DNA of 8,655 nucleotides, from assembly GCA_002435835.1 (NCBI GenBank), contig DIVM01000171.1:1-8655 (forward strand). The letters are read 5' to 3'. The notes under the pieces were generated by a model. That model saw nothing but the letters and a program-made list of their open reading frames with translations. It did no database searches and was not told where the DNA came from. Each line of letters opens with the position of its first letter. Position 1 is the first letter of the stretch. This stretch comes from Firmicutes bacterium UBA6132 (GTDB lineage: Bacteria > Bacillota_A > Clostridia > Tissierellales > Sedimentibacteraceae). The translations under genes were made by a program, and so were the position numbers. Positions 1 through 5,594 of this stretch are shown in pieces.

Positions 1-640
1 GGTTAGTTGAAAAAGCGCCATCTCCTTCAAGACCATTTTCTCCATCTATCATTTTTCCTTTTTTATGAGGTGCTACTGAAATCCCCCCACCTAAATGGAC
101 TACAAGTAAATTTAAATCTTCGTATTTAAGTCCATTTTCTCTGGCATATCTCTTAGCAGTTGCTTTATGGCTTAATGCATGGAAACTGCTTCTTCTTTCT
201 ATAAGAGGATGTCCAGAAACTCTTGCTAAAGGTTCAAATTCATCTGTTATAGGTGGGTCTACTATTAATGGAATTGCTTTGCTGTTTTGGCACATCATAT
301 GAGCTAATCTGCTTCCTAAATCTGCAACATGCTGACCCCATTTTCCGCTGGCTTGCTGCGCCATCATTTCTTCATTAACTCTATAAACTCCACTTACTAA
401 TGGTTTTGTATGACCGCCTCGGCTAACAATAGCATCCAAAGAATCTTTGTCTATATCGTTATCTTTCATAAATTTGTAAATTAGATTAGTTCTGTATTCA
501 TCTTGATCCCAAATACTATTAAATTGCCTAATTTCTTCTGCAGGGTGCTCGATATTTTCCTTTTTAATGCAAACTTCATCCTCATAGTATGCCACTTTTG
601 TTGATGTTGAACCTAAATTTATGGCTAATATTTTATTCAT
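1..640 (-). CDS. buk: Butyrate kinase (ASKHA acyl kinase), 3' end outside window
   Basis: Cytoplasmic kinase that interconverts butyrate (or a related short or branched-chain acid) plus ATP with the acyl phosphate. In butyrate formers it works with phosphotransbutyrylase and makes ATP. The visible 213 codons begin with the acetokinase-family phosphate-binding signature NLGSTSTK (residues 8-15). They continue with SRGGHTKP (73-80), VSGVYRVNEEM (82-92), IVDPPITDEFEPLARVSG (126-143), FHALSHKA (153-160), and the adenosine-loop motif VVHLGGGIS (180-188) followed by EGDGAFSTN. The pattern IVDP..DE...ARISG and YEDLNLLVVH is that of Buk rather than acetate kinase. Family length is about 355 residues, so roughly 60% is present. 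ATG at 640 follows a GAGGAGG ribosome site (645-651) and a sigma-54 promoter (684-699). It is probably first in a leftward transcription unit. Exact acyl preference cannot be read from sequence. Confidence 0.93.
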   Translation of the reverse strand, partial: MNKILAINLGSTSTKVAYYEDEVCIKKENIEHPAEEIRQFNSIWDQDEYRTNLIYKFMKDNDIDKDSLDAIVSRGGHTKPLVSGVYRVNEEMMAQQASGKWGQHVADLGSRLAHMMCQNSKAIPLIVDPPITDEFEPLARVSGHPLIERRSSFHALSHKATAKRYARENGLKYEDLNLLVVHLGGGISVAPHKKGKMIDGENGLEGDGAFSTN

Positions 641-683
641 TTTTTCCTCCTCAAATTTAAAAAATAATTTCAAAATATATACA

Positions 684-699
684 TGCAAAATTTATGCCA
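684..699 (-). promoter_or_regulatory. Sigma-54 (-24/-12) promoter of buk
   Basis: On the minus strand the sequence reads TTGGCATAAATTTTGCAT, which matches the sigma-54 consensus TGGCAC-N5-TTGCA with only C to T at the sixth base. The invariant GG (698-697) and GC (686-685) are separated by exactly 10 bases, as the class requires. Transcription would begin near 673, giving a leader of about 33 bases before the buk ATG. Such promoters need an AAA+ activator, and one is encoded 400 bases away. It matches the transporter promoter at 2814-2829 almost base for base. Confidence 0.88.
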
Positions 700-721
700 A
701 GAGAAATATAAGTTTTAAAAG

Positions 722-1060
722 GAAATAAGTATTGATAAAGAAAATATACTCGAGGGTGCAGGAGTATATATAGCAGATTCAGATGATGCGATTAAGGAAG
801 AATGTGTAAAAATACTGCCTGCAGGAGAATATGTTTGTATGTACAAATATGCAATACCATATGAAACAGAACATTTATATAATTTATTAGATTGGATTAA
901 TAAAAATGATTATGAAGTAGTTGGAGATATTGTTGATGTTTGTATTCTCGATACAACATTTTACAGAAGCAATCAAAACACAGATTTTTGTCAATTGCAA
1001 ATTCCAGTGAGAAAGAAAACAGTTGAAAAGGTAGCTGATAAAATATATTGGTTGAAATAA
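722..1060 (+). pseudogene. 3' remnant of a GyrI/BmrR-type effector-binding regulator
   Basis: An open frame of about 113 codons, closed upstream by TAA (716-718), ends at 1060. It reads EGAGVYIADSDDAIKEECVKILPAGEYVC, then YKYAIPYETEHLYNLLDWI and DFCQLQIPV; this is the C-terminal part of the GyrI-like small-molecule-binding domain that follows the winged helix in many MerR-family multidrug regulators. The DNA-binding domain, linker helix and start of the effector domain are absent, and the 80 bases before it belong to the buk promoter region. There is no good start: the first ATG (839) lies inside the conserved domain. An AAGGA at 719-723 precedes only an ATT codon (731). I read it as a truncated gene whose 5' half was lost by rearrangement. 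A rare-start stand-alone ligand-binding protein is possible but unlikely. Its last codons contain the -35 box of the next gene. Confidence 0.75.
744..769. repeat. 8-bp inverted repeat upstream of the buk sigma-54 promoter
   Basis: ATATACTC (744-751) and GAGTATAT (762-769) are perfect inverted copies separated by 10 bases. The centre lies about 83 bases upstream of the predicted buk transcription start, a normal distance for an enhancer site bound by a sigma-54 activator. It sits in the truncated regulator frame. I found no identical copy before the transporter, so assignment to the activator is speculative. Confidence 0.35.
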
Positions 1061-1080
1061 AATAATGCTTTGTATATAAT
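1052..1080 (+). promoter_or_regulatory. Sigma-A promoter of the sigma-54 activator gene
   Basis: TTGAAA (1052-1057) and TATAAT (1075-1080) are separated by 17 bases, a near-consensus housekeeping promoter. Transcription would start near 1087. That leaves room for the GAGGTGA ribosome site and the TTG start at 1104, but not for a leader in front of the GTG at 1095. The -35 box overlaps the final codons of the truncated regulator. Confidence 0.7.
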
Positions 1081-1103
1081 ATGTAACATAAGAGGTGAGC
1101 ATA

Positions 1104-2594
1104 TTGAACAGAAGCTGGGATAAACTGAAGGATTTAAATGTTATGAAGCGTATTCTCGATTCATCTTATGACGGGTTAACTTATACGGATGAAAATGGTA
1201 CAATAATATTCAGTAATAAGGCTTATGCGGATATAACTGGAATTCAAAACGAAGATATTTTAGGAAAAACTATATATGAATTAGGTCCACAAGGATTTCC
1301 TGTATCTAATATGGTTTTAGAAGTTTTTAAAACGAAAAAAACCTTATCTGAAGTAATACAATATAAGAAATCCAATAAAGAGGTATTAGTCACTATTGTT
1401 CCTGTTAAAGATGAAGATGGCATATTTAAAGGTATAGTAGGAAATATAAGAGATTTAACAAATTTAAACGAATTAAGAAAAGAATTATCTTTAATAACAG
1501 CTAAGTATGCTGAAGAAAAGACGAAGCATGAGGAAATTAATAAAGAATTAGAATTGCAAAGACAAAATAATTTAAAATTAAAAGAAAAGATTAATGCACT
1601 TATGGACAGCCTTGATAATGATATAGAGCTATTGGCTAATAGCAAATATTCCATAAGGTTGACTGAATTAGCATACCGTATTTCAAATGTAGATTCAACC
1701 ATACTTATAACTGGGGAATCCGGTGTAGGAAAAGATGTGTTTTGCAGACTGGTTCATAAATTATATAATAAAAATAAACCCTATATAAAAATTTCATGTG
1801 GTGCTATTCCGGAAGCCCTAATGGAATCAGAATTGTTTGGTTACGAACCTGGCTCTTTTACTGGAGCTATTAAAAATGGCAAAAAAGGAGTTTTTGAAGC
1901 TGCTCAGGACGGAATTGTCTTTTTAGACGAAGTAGGTGAATTGACACCTGCACTTCAAGTTAAACTTTTGACAGTTTTACAAGATCGTAAATTCTACAGA
2001 ATAGGCGGTACAAATGAAGTTAAAGTAGAGGCTAAAATAATGTCAGCCACGAACCGCAATCTTAAGGAAGATGTTGAAAAAGGATTATTTAGAAGGGACT
2101 TATATTACAGACTTAATGTAATTCCTGTAAATATACCGACCCTAAGAGAAAGAAAAGAAGATATAATACCTTTAGCAAATAATTATTTGGATAAACTTAA
2201 TAATAAAAATAATACCAATGTAAGGATAAAGTTTGATGTACAAAAAATTCTTGAAGAATATGAATGGCCTGGTAATATAAGGGAACTTAATAATATTATT
2301 GAAAGAATGTATGTCTTTAATGTTAATGATGAAATTACATTGGATAATCTTCCAGAAGAGTTAAAAGCTTATAGAAATGATTATGAAAATATAATGGATT
2401 TAGATAATAACAAGAATTTAAAAGATGTTATGGATGATATAGAAGCCAAGATTATACTTAAAAAATTAGAATTAGATTTAACATTAAACGAAGTATCTGA
2501 AAAATTAGGAATTAATATTTCCACCCTGCAAAGAAAAATTGAAAGATATAATTTGCCAAGAAGATATAGAAAGAATATTAAAAGTAAAGAATAA
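1104..2594 (+). CDS. PAS-domain sigma-54-dependent transcriptional activator (bacterial enhancer-binding protein)
   Basis: Cytoplasmic activator that remodels RNA polymerase-sigma-54 at -24/-12 promoters. The 496 residues form three parts. A PAS sensor (about 12-120, with ILDSSYDGLTYTDENG and VGNIRDLT) is joined by a charged coiled-coil-like linker (120-167) to an AAA+ domain (about 178-405). That domain has Walker A GESGVGKD (204-211), the sigma-54 contact loop as GSFTGA (250-255), Walker B GIVFLDE (270-276), sensor I ATNR, arginine-finger region FRRDLYYRL (329-337) and WPGNIREL (388-395). A Fis-type helix-turn-helix (about 459-482, LNEVSEKLGINISTLQRKI) ends the protein. There is no receiver domain, so control is probably by ligand binding to PAS. 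I chose TTG at 1104 because GAGGTGA (1092-1098) lies correctly before it; GTG at 1095 adds only three residues. The obvious targets are buk and the transporter, whose sigma-54 promoters flank this gene. Confidence 0.93.
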   Translation: MNRSWDKLKDLNVMKRILDSSYDGLTYTDENGTIIFSNKAYADITGIQNEDILGKTIYELGPQGFPVSNMVLEVFKTKKTLSEVIQYKKSNKEVLVTIVPVKDEDGIFKGIVGNIRDLTNLNELRKELSLITAKYAEEKTKHEEINKELELQRQNNLKLKEKINALMDSLDNDIELLANSKYSIRLTELAYRISNVDSTILITGESGVGKDVFCRLVHKLYNKNKPYIKISCGAIPEALMESELFGYEPGSFTGAIKNGKKGVFEAAQDGIVFLDEVGELTPALQVKLLTVLQDRKFYRIGGTNEVKVEAKIMSATNRNLKEDVEKGLFRRDLYYRLNVIPVNIPTLRERKEDIIPLANNYLDKLNNKNNTNVRIKFDVQKILEEYEWPGNIRELNNIIERMYVFNVNDEITLDNLPEELKAYRNDYENIMDLDNNKNLKDVMDDIEAKIILKKLELDLTLNEVSEKLGINISTLQRKIERYNLPRRYRKNIKSKE

Positions 2595-2606
2595 AATAAA
2601 GTTATT

Positions 2607-2644
2607 TTTAGAGCCATAATCCCAGACCATGGCTCTAAATTTTT
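2607..2644 (+). terminator. Rho-independent terminator after the activator gene
   Basis: TTTAGAGCCAT (2607-2617) pairs perfectly over 11 bases with ATGGCTCTAAA (2629-2639) around an 11-base loop, followed directly by TTTTT (2640-2644). It begins 12 bases after the activator stop codon and separates that transcript from the transporter, which has its own promoter. Confidence 0.85.
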
Positions 2645-2724
2645 AAATATCTTAAATTTGCGTATTTTACTCTCGAAAATGATATATTATACTTGCTTTT
2701 GATATCAATGACTTTAAGATATTT
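2645..2724. repeat. 12-bp perfect inverted repeat upstream of the transporter
   Basis: AAATATCTTAAA (2645-2656) and TTTAAGATATTT (2713-2724) are exact inverted copies 56 bases apart. Relative to the predicted sigma-54 start at about 2840 they sit near -190 and -122, the usual range for paired upstream activator sites. The AT-rich composition makes chance matches easier, and no copy is visible upstream of buk. Confidence 0.4.
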
Positions 2725-2758
2725 ACCTTAATAAGAAAAAACAATGTCTAAATTTTTG

Positions 2759-2775
2759 ATAACTTGATGAGTTAT
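2759..2775. promoter_or_regulatory. Candidate activator operator, interrupted palindrome
   Basis: ATAACTTGATGAGTTAT is a 6-bp inverted repeat with a 5-base spacer, centred about 73 bases before the predicted transporter transcription start. Size and symmetry suit a dimeric Fis-type helix-turn-helix protein, but binding by the adjacent activator is only inferred. Confidence 0.35.
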
Positions 2776-2813
2776 TGCCATTATTTTCATAAGATGATTG
2801 AAATTATTATCTT

Positions 2814-2829
2814 TGGCATGAATTTTGCT
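2814..2829 (+). promoter_or_regulatory. Sigma-54 (-24/-12) promoter of the DASS transporter
   Basis: TTGGCATGAATTTTGCT carries the invariant GG (2815-2816) and GC (2827-2828) with the required 10-base spacing. It departs from TGGCAC-N5-TTGCT only in having T for C at the sixth base, the same departure seen in the buk promoter. Transcription should start near 2840, giving a leader of about 80 bases before the transporter ATG at 2921. Confidence 0.88.
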
Positions 2830-2868
2830 ATAAATGTATTACCGATAAATTTATAAGGGAGATATGAA

Positions 2869-2889
2869 ATGGGCTGGGCCCTTATTTAG
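2869..2889 (+). other. Possible leader peptide (MGWALI) in the transporter 5' leader
   Basis: An ATG seven bases after AAGGGAG (2855-2861), the best-placed ribosome site in this leader, opens a six-codon frame, MGWALI, closed by TAG. It overlaps a short GC-rich hairpin, GGGC (2871-2874) with GCCC (2878-2881), which is conspicuous in an otherwise AT-rich leader. It is not in frame with the transporter. It may be a translated upstream frame or simply a relic of an old start site. Confidence 0.3.
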
Positions 2890-2920
2890 GAGTAATATAT
2901 TAAATTGTGAAAGGATTTTT

Positions 2921-4297
2921 ATGAATAAGAAAAAAGTATTTGGTTTAGTTTTAGGTGTTTTAGTAGCAGTAATAATTAATTTTCTTCCATTAGAAGGGTT
3001 ATCAACTAAAGGAAAAATGTGTTTGGGCTTAACATTGATGACGGTTGTATTTTGGGCATTGCAAATAGTTCAATCCGGTTATGCATCAGGTGTTTATTTA
3101 GCTTTGCTGATAATATTTCAAGTTGCAGAACCAGGAGTTGTATTTTCGCCATGGCTTGGAAGTACAATGTATTTAGTTATTGGAGCATATTTAATTGCTT
3201 CAGCTGTAAAAAGTTCAGGATTAGGAGAAAGGATAGCATATAAGTTTATATTAAAATTTGTTAATTCATATAAGAGCATAATTATATCAATATTTGCTCT
3301 GACGTTTTTGTTAAGTATATTAATCCCTCATCCATGGCCAAGAGCTTTTATAATAATGTCAGTTATGGCAGTTGTAATCAAAAGTGCCAATATTCCAAAA
3401 GAGGACTCAATAAAGATAGGATTTACTGTTTTTGCAGCTTCGGTTCCAGTTTCGATGATTTTTTTAACTGGAGACAGTGCAATCAATTCTTTGGCAGTAC
3501 AAGCTTCAGGAATTTCAGTAAGTTGGATGCAGTGGTTTATTTACATGGGACCTCCAAGCATAATTGCAAGTATCATAACTTGTGTTTTAATACTTGTTTT
3601 ATTTAAGCCATCAAAGGAAGTAAAAATAAATAAAGAAGAAATAAAAGAAAAACTTAATTTATTAGGCTCTCTGTCAAATACAGAAAAAAGAACTATAGTA
3701 TGGCTTGTAATTGCAGTCGTGTTATGGTTGTCAGATTCAATACATGGAATTAATATTGGTTGGGTTACTTTACTTATTGCAATGTTGATGAGTTTCCCGG
3801 TAATAGGAGAAATACTATCGCCAAAGCAATGGGGAGAAGTTCCGGTACATGTTTTAATGTTTTTAACTGCGGCTATGACAATCGGTAAGGTCGGTGGTGT
3901 TACAGGTATGAATGATTGGATTGCACAAACTGTTCTTCCATCATTTATTCCTTCGAATCCATATGTATTGGCAATAATAATAGCAGCAATATCTATGGGT
4001 ATTCACATGGTTTTAGGAAGTGTAGTAGCGGTTATGGGTATAGCAATACCGGCATTGTTGATATTTACGGAACCTATAAATATCAACCCCATTGTTATAA
4101 CATTATTAGTATATTCCTCAATTGGAATGCACTACATCTTACCTTTCCATCATTTAAATATGCTGGTAGGTCAAGGTGAAGAAAACGGCATGTATGGACA
4201 AAAAGAAGTTATGCGTTTAGGTATTCCATTGACTATAATTATTTTTTTAATTGTTTCAATTGAAGTTCTGTATTGGAAGTTGTTGGGTCTATTTTAG
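2921..4297 (+). CDS. DASS/SLC13-like carboxylate or anion transporter with divergent substrate motifs
   Basis: Integral membrane protein of 458 residues, close to the usual DASS length, and probably a secondary importer or exchanger of an organic anion. The N-terminal half follows the family layout: PLEGLSTKGK (23-32), LVIGAYLIASAVKSSGLGERIAYKFI (85-110), and GISVSWMQWFIYMGPPS (197-213). A second repeat starts near 260 after the charged loop (229-258). About a dozen hydrophobic segments are visible. The first-repeat SNT motif expected near 136 is replaced by PHPWPRA, and the second-repeat SNT near 366 by GSVVAVMG. The TPPN-like turns read TGDSAIN (183-189) and PFHHLN (408-413). Sodium and dicarboxylate binding as in VcINDY cannot therefore be assumed. 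ATG at 2921 follows GAAAGGA; the ATG at 2864 is only two bases from its GGAG and adds a polar, cysteine-containing stretch atypical of the family. A sigma-54 promoter lies upstream, so it is likely co-regulated with buk. Confidence 0.82.
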   Translation: MNKKKVFGLVLGVLVAVIINFLPLEGLSTKGKMCLGLTLMTVVFWALQIVQSGYASGVYLALLIIFQVAEPGVVFSPWLGSTMYLVIGAYLIASAVKSSGLGERIAYKFILKFVNSYKSIIISIFALTFLLSILIPHPWPRAFIIMSVMAVVIKSANIPKEDSIKIGFTVFAASVPVSMIFLTGDSAINSLAVQASGISVSWMQWFIYMGPPSIIASIITCVLILVLFKPSKEVKINKEEIKEKLNLLGSLSNTEKRTIVWLVIAVVLWLSDSIHGINIGWVTLLIAMLMSFPVIGEILSPKQWGEVPVHVLMFLTAAMTIGKVGGVTGMNDWIAQTVLPSFIPSNPYVLAIIIAAISMGIHMVLGSVVAVMGIAIPALLIFTEPININPIVITLLVYSSIGMHYILPFHHLNMLVGQGEENGMYGQKEVMRLGIPLTIIIFLIVSIEVLYWKLLGLF

Positions 4298-4339
4298 CTG
4301 CATAGAATGGCACTGGAACTGCACAAAACGGAAAAATAT

Positions 4340-4368
4340 TCTAATTATCTTATGAGAATTGGATTTTT
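4340..4368. terminator. Shared bidirectional terminator between transporter and comF
   Basis: TCTAATTATC (4340-4349) folds back on GAGAATTGGA (4354-4363) with one mismatch and one G-T pair around a TTAT loop. It is followed by TTTTT on the plus strand and by ATATTTTT on the minus strand. It lies about 40 bases after the transporter stop and about 100 bases after the comF stop, as expected for convergent genes. The stem is AT-rich, so it may be weak. Confidence 0.55.
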
Positions 4369-4466
4369 GGACTTAAATTTAAATAATTTATCTGTTCTTT
4401 TAAATTTGCAAATATTTATTCATGTGATTGTATAAAATAAAATTAAACATCTTTGCATTCTTAAAG

Positions 4467-5183
4467 TTATCTAGCTAAAGTTATTACAAAAACTTTTTCT
4501 ACACCAAAATTAAGAAGTGCTTTAGAACATTCATCAGCAGTGGAACCTGTTGTGTAGACATCATCTACCAATAGTACACTGCTGTTTTTTATTTTTTGTG
4601 CACTATTTTTAACTTTAAAAGCATTTTTTAAATTTTTCTGACGTTCAGATTTAGATTGTGAACTTTGTTTTGTAGTTTTTTTAGTTCTTTTTAAAGCATT
4701 TATATAAGGTATGTTTAATTTTACGGCAACATATTTAGCTAAAAGCTCTGATTGATTGTAACCACGCTTAATCATTTTAGAACTATGCAGAGGGACGGAC
4801 AATATAAAATCAAAACCCTTATAATTAATTTCATTCATATAATTAATTAAAGAAATACCAAAAAATCTATAGAAATAAGGTTTGTTATAATATTTAAAAT
4901 CATAAATGCATTTTTTAAGTAATCCATCATATTCAAAAGGGGACCTGGACATTTCAAAATGCTTTTCTTCACCAGCACAATCTTTGCATATATCTATATT
5001 TAAACTTAAATCAATAGGCCTTGAACACTTAATACAATATGGAGGTGTAATCTTTTTAATTTTTCCATAACAATCATCACAAATATATTTATCACCAATA
5101 TTTTCATCAAAAACACCACAAACACAGCAAATATTTTTTTCAGGATAAATAAGTTCTAAAAATGATTCAATAAAAGAAATCAC
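4467..5183 (-). CDS. comF: ComF family phosphoribosyltransferase-like protein
   Basis: A 238-residue cytoplasmic protein of the ComFC/GntX group, linked to natural DNA uptake and processing in other bacteria; its biochemical reaction is not settled. The N-terminus holds four CxxC pairs (C19-C22, C35-C38, C50-C53, C66-C69), a zinc-ribbon-like arrangement. The C-terminal half is a type I phosphoribosyltransferase fold with SVPLHSSKMIKRGYNQSELLA (129-149) and the PRPP-binding loop VLLVDDVYTTGST (203-215). Length and order of domains are typical. ATG at 5183 follows AAAGGAGGAT (5188-5197). Immediately upstream is a MITE-like palindrome. In many Clostridia a comF gene directly follows recD2; here the same order and strand are kept but a 411-base gap with a terminator intervenes, so it probably needs its own promoter. 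Confidence 0.9.
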   Translation of the reverse strand: MISFIESFLELIYPEKNICCVCGVFDENIGDKYICDDCYGKIKKITPPYCIKCSRPIDLSLNIDICKDCAGEEKHFEMSRSPFEYDGLLKKCIYDFKYYNKPYFYRFFGISLINYMNEINYKGFDFILSVPLHSSKMIKRGYNQSELLAKYVAVKLNIPYINALKRTKKTTKQSSQSKSERQKNLKNAFKVKNSAQKIKNSSVLLVDDVYTTGSTADECSKALLNFGVEKVFVITLAR

Positions 5184-5200
5184 AAAAATCCTCCTTTATT

Positions 5201-5275
5201 GAGGTCGCTGAAAAACTAAAGATCCTTCACTATCGTTCAGGATGACAAAAATGGATTTTTTCAGTGTTTACCCTC
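5201..5275. mobile_element. MITE-like palindromic intergenic repeat
   Basis: The core GATCCTTCACTATCG followed by TTCAGGATGACA (5221-5246) resembles the GGATC/TCATCCTGA intergenic repeats dispersed through many Clostridia and other genomes. It is bracketed by inverted ends CTGAAAAA (5208-5215) and TTTTTCAG (5257-5264), with less exact GAGG/CCTC at the outer edges. No transposase is encoded, so any movement would have used enzymes supplied elsewhere. Its left edge lies 10 bases from the comF ribosome site, so it may carry or displace that promoter. Recognition of the family is from memory of its pattern, not a search. Confidence 0.6.
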
Positions 5276-5302
5276 TATTTGAGATTTATTAAAATTACTT
5301 AT

Positions 5303-5337
5303 TAAAATCTATATAAAATATATATAAAATCTATATA
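5303..5337 (+). repeat. Two direct 13-mers with 22-bp period
   Basis: TAAAATCTATATA occurs at 5303-5315 and 5325-5337, separated by AT-only sequence. It may be low-complexity expansion; two copies are too few to argue for an iteron. Confidence 0.4.
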
Positions 5338-5385
5338 TGCGATAAATGAGATAACTGCAAAGATTAAATTATGATATTTTTCACT

Positions 5386-5399
5386 GACGTTAGACGTTA
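5386..5399 (+). repeat. Tandem GACGTTA heptamer pair
   Basis: GACGTTA is repeated directly twice. It lies inside a wider inverted repeat, TTTCAC (5379-5384) and GTGAAA (5404-5409). ACGTTA recurs at 5532-5537 in the palindrome ACGTTAACGT. The function is unknown. Confidence 0.4.
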
Positions 5400-5434
5400 T
5401 TTTGTGAAATTGTACGAAAGAAGAAAAAGAGTTT

Positions 5435-5472
5435 TGGCCCACTTAGCGAAGCCGATGTGGGCCATTGTTTTT
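5435..5472. terminator. Strong hairpin terminator downstream of recD2
   Basis: TGGCCCAC (5435-5442) pairs perfectly with GTGGGCCA (5457-5464) around a 14-base loop. Flanking AAGAAAAA and TTTTTCTT can also pair, so U-rich tracts follow the stem in both directions. It lies about 130 bases past the recD2 stop on the minus strand and probably ends that transcript. The T-rich tract is closer to the stem on the plus strand, where no protein gene lies upstream, which leaves open a small plus-strand RNA. Confidence 0.75.
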
Positions 5473-5594
5473 CTTATTGAAGTTACAATTTCCAAAATGT
5501 TGTCAGGAAAGAAAAATATTATAATTTAATCACGTTAACGTACGATACGAGATAACACCATCTTTTTATAAACTAATTTTATTTAAAATTAAAT

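Larger units (their letters stand above)
5184..5594. other. Non-coding gap between comF and recD2
   Basis: No credible gene is visible in 411 bases on either strand. From left to right it holds the comF ribosome site, a MITE-like inverted repeat (5201-5275), an AT-rich block with a 22-bp-period repeat (5303-5337), a tandem GACGTTA pair (5386-5399), a strong hairpin (5435-5472) and the palindrome ACGTTAACGT (5532-5541). CpG-containing words are unusually frequent here for this AT-rich sequence. The gap is long for a gene pair often found close together. Confidence 0.7.

Noticed and set aside
834..847. TTTGTATGTACAAA palindrome as an activator site
   Set aside because: It lies about 165 bases from the buk start inside coding-like sequence, and no related sequence is found before the transporter; chance is a sufficient explanation.
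839..1060. A 73-residue protein starting at ATG 839
   Set aside because: The same frame is open and clearly homologous to the effector domain well upstream of this ATG, which sits in the middle of the conserved domain and has no ribosome site at the right distance.
2699..2708. TTGATATCAA palindrome as an operator
   Set aside because: A 10-base AT-rich palindrome is expected by chance at this composition, and nothing else supports it.
2864..2920. Transporter starting at ATG 2864
   Set aside because: The GGAG is only two bases from this ATG and the added 19 residues do not look like a DASS N-terminus; ATG 2921 has a workable ribosome site and begins the usual short basic segment.
3019..4179. 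Additional plus-strand frames inside the transporter gene, and opposite-strand frames inside the activator and recD2 genes
   Set aside because: They overlap strongly supported genes in other frames, lack ribosome sites and show composition typical of shadow translations.
5303..5337. CRISPR array or replication iterons
   Set aside because: Only two short AT-rich copies with a 22-bp period and no unique spacers of CRISPR length; no cas or rep gene nearby.
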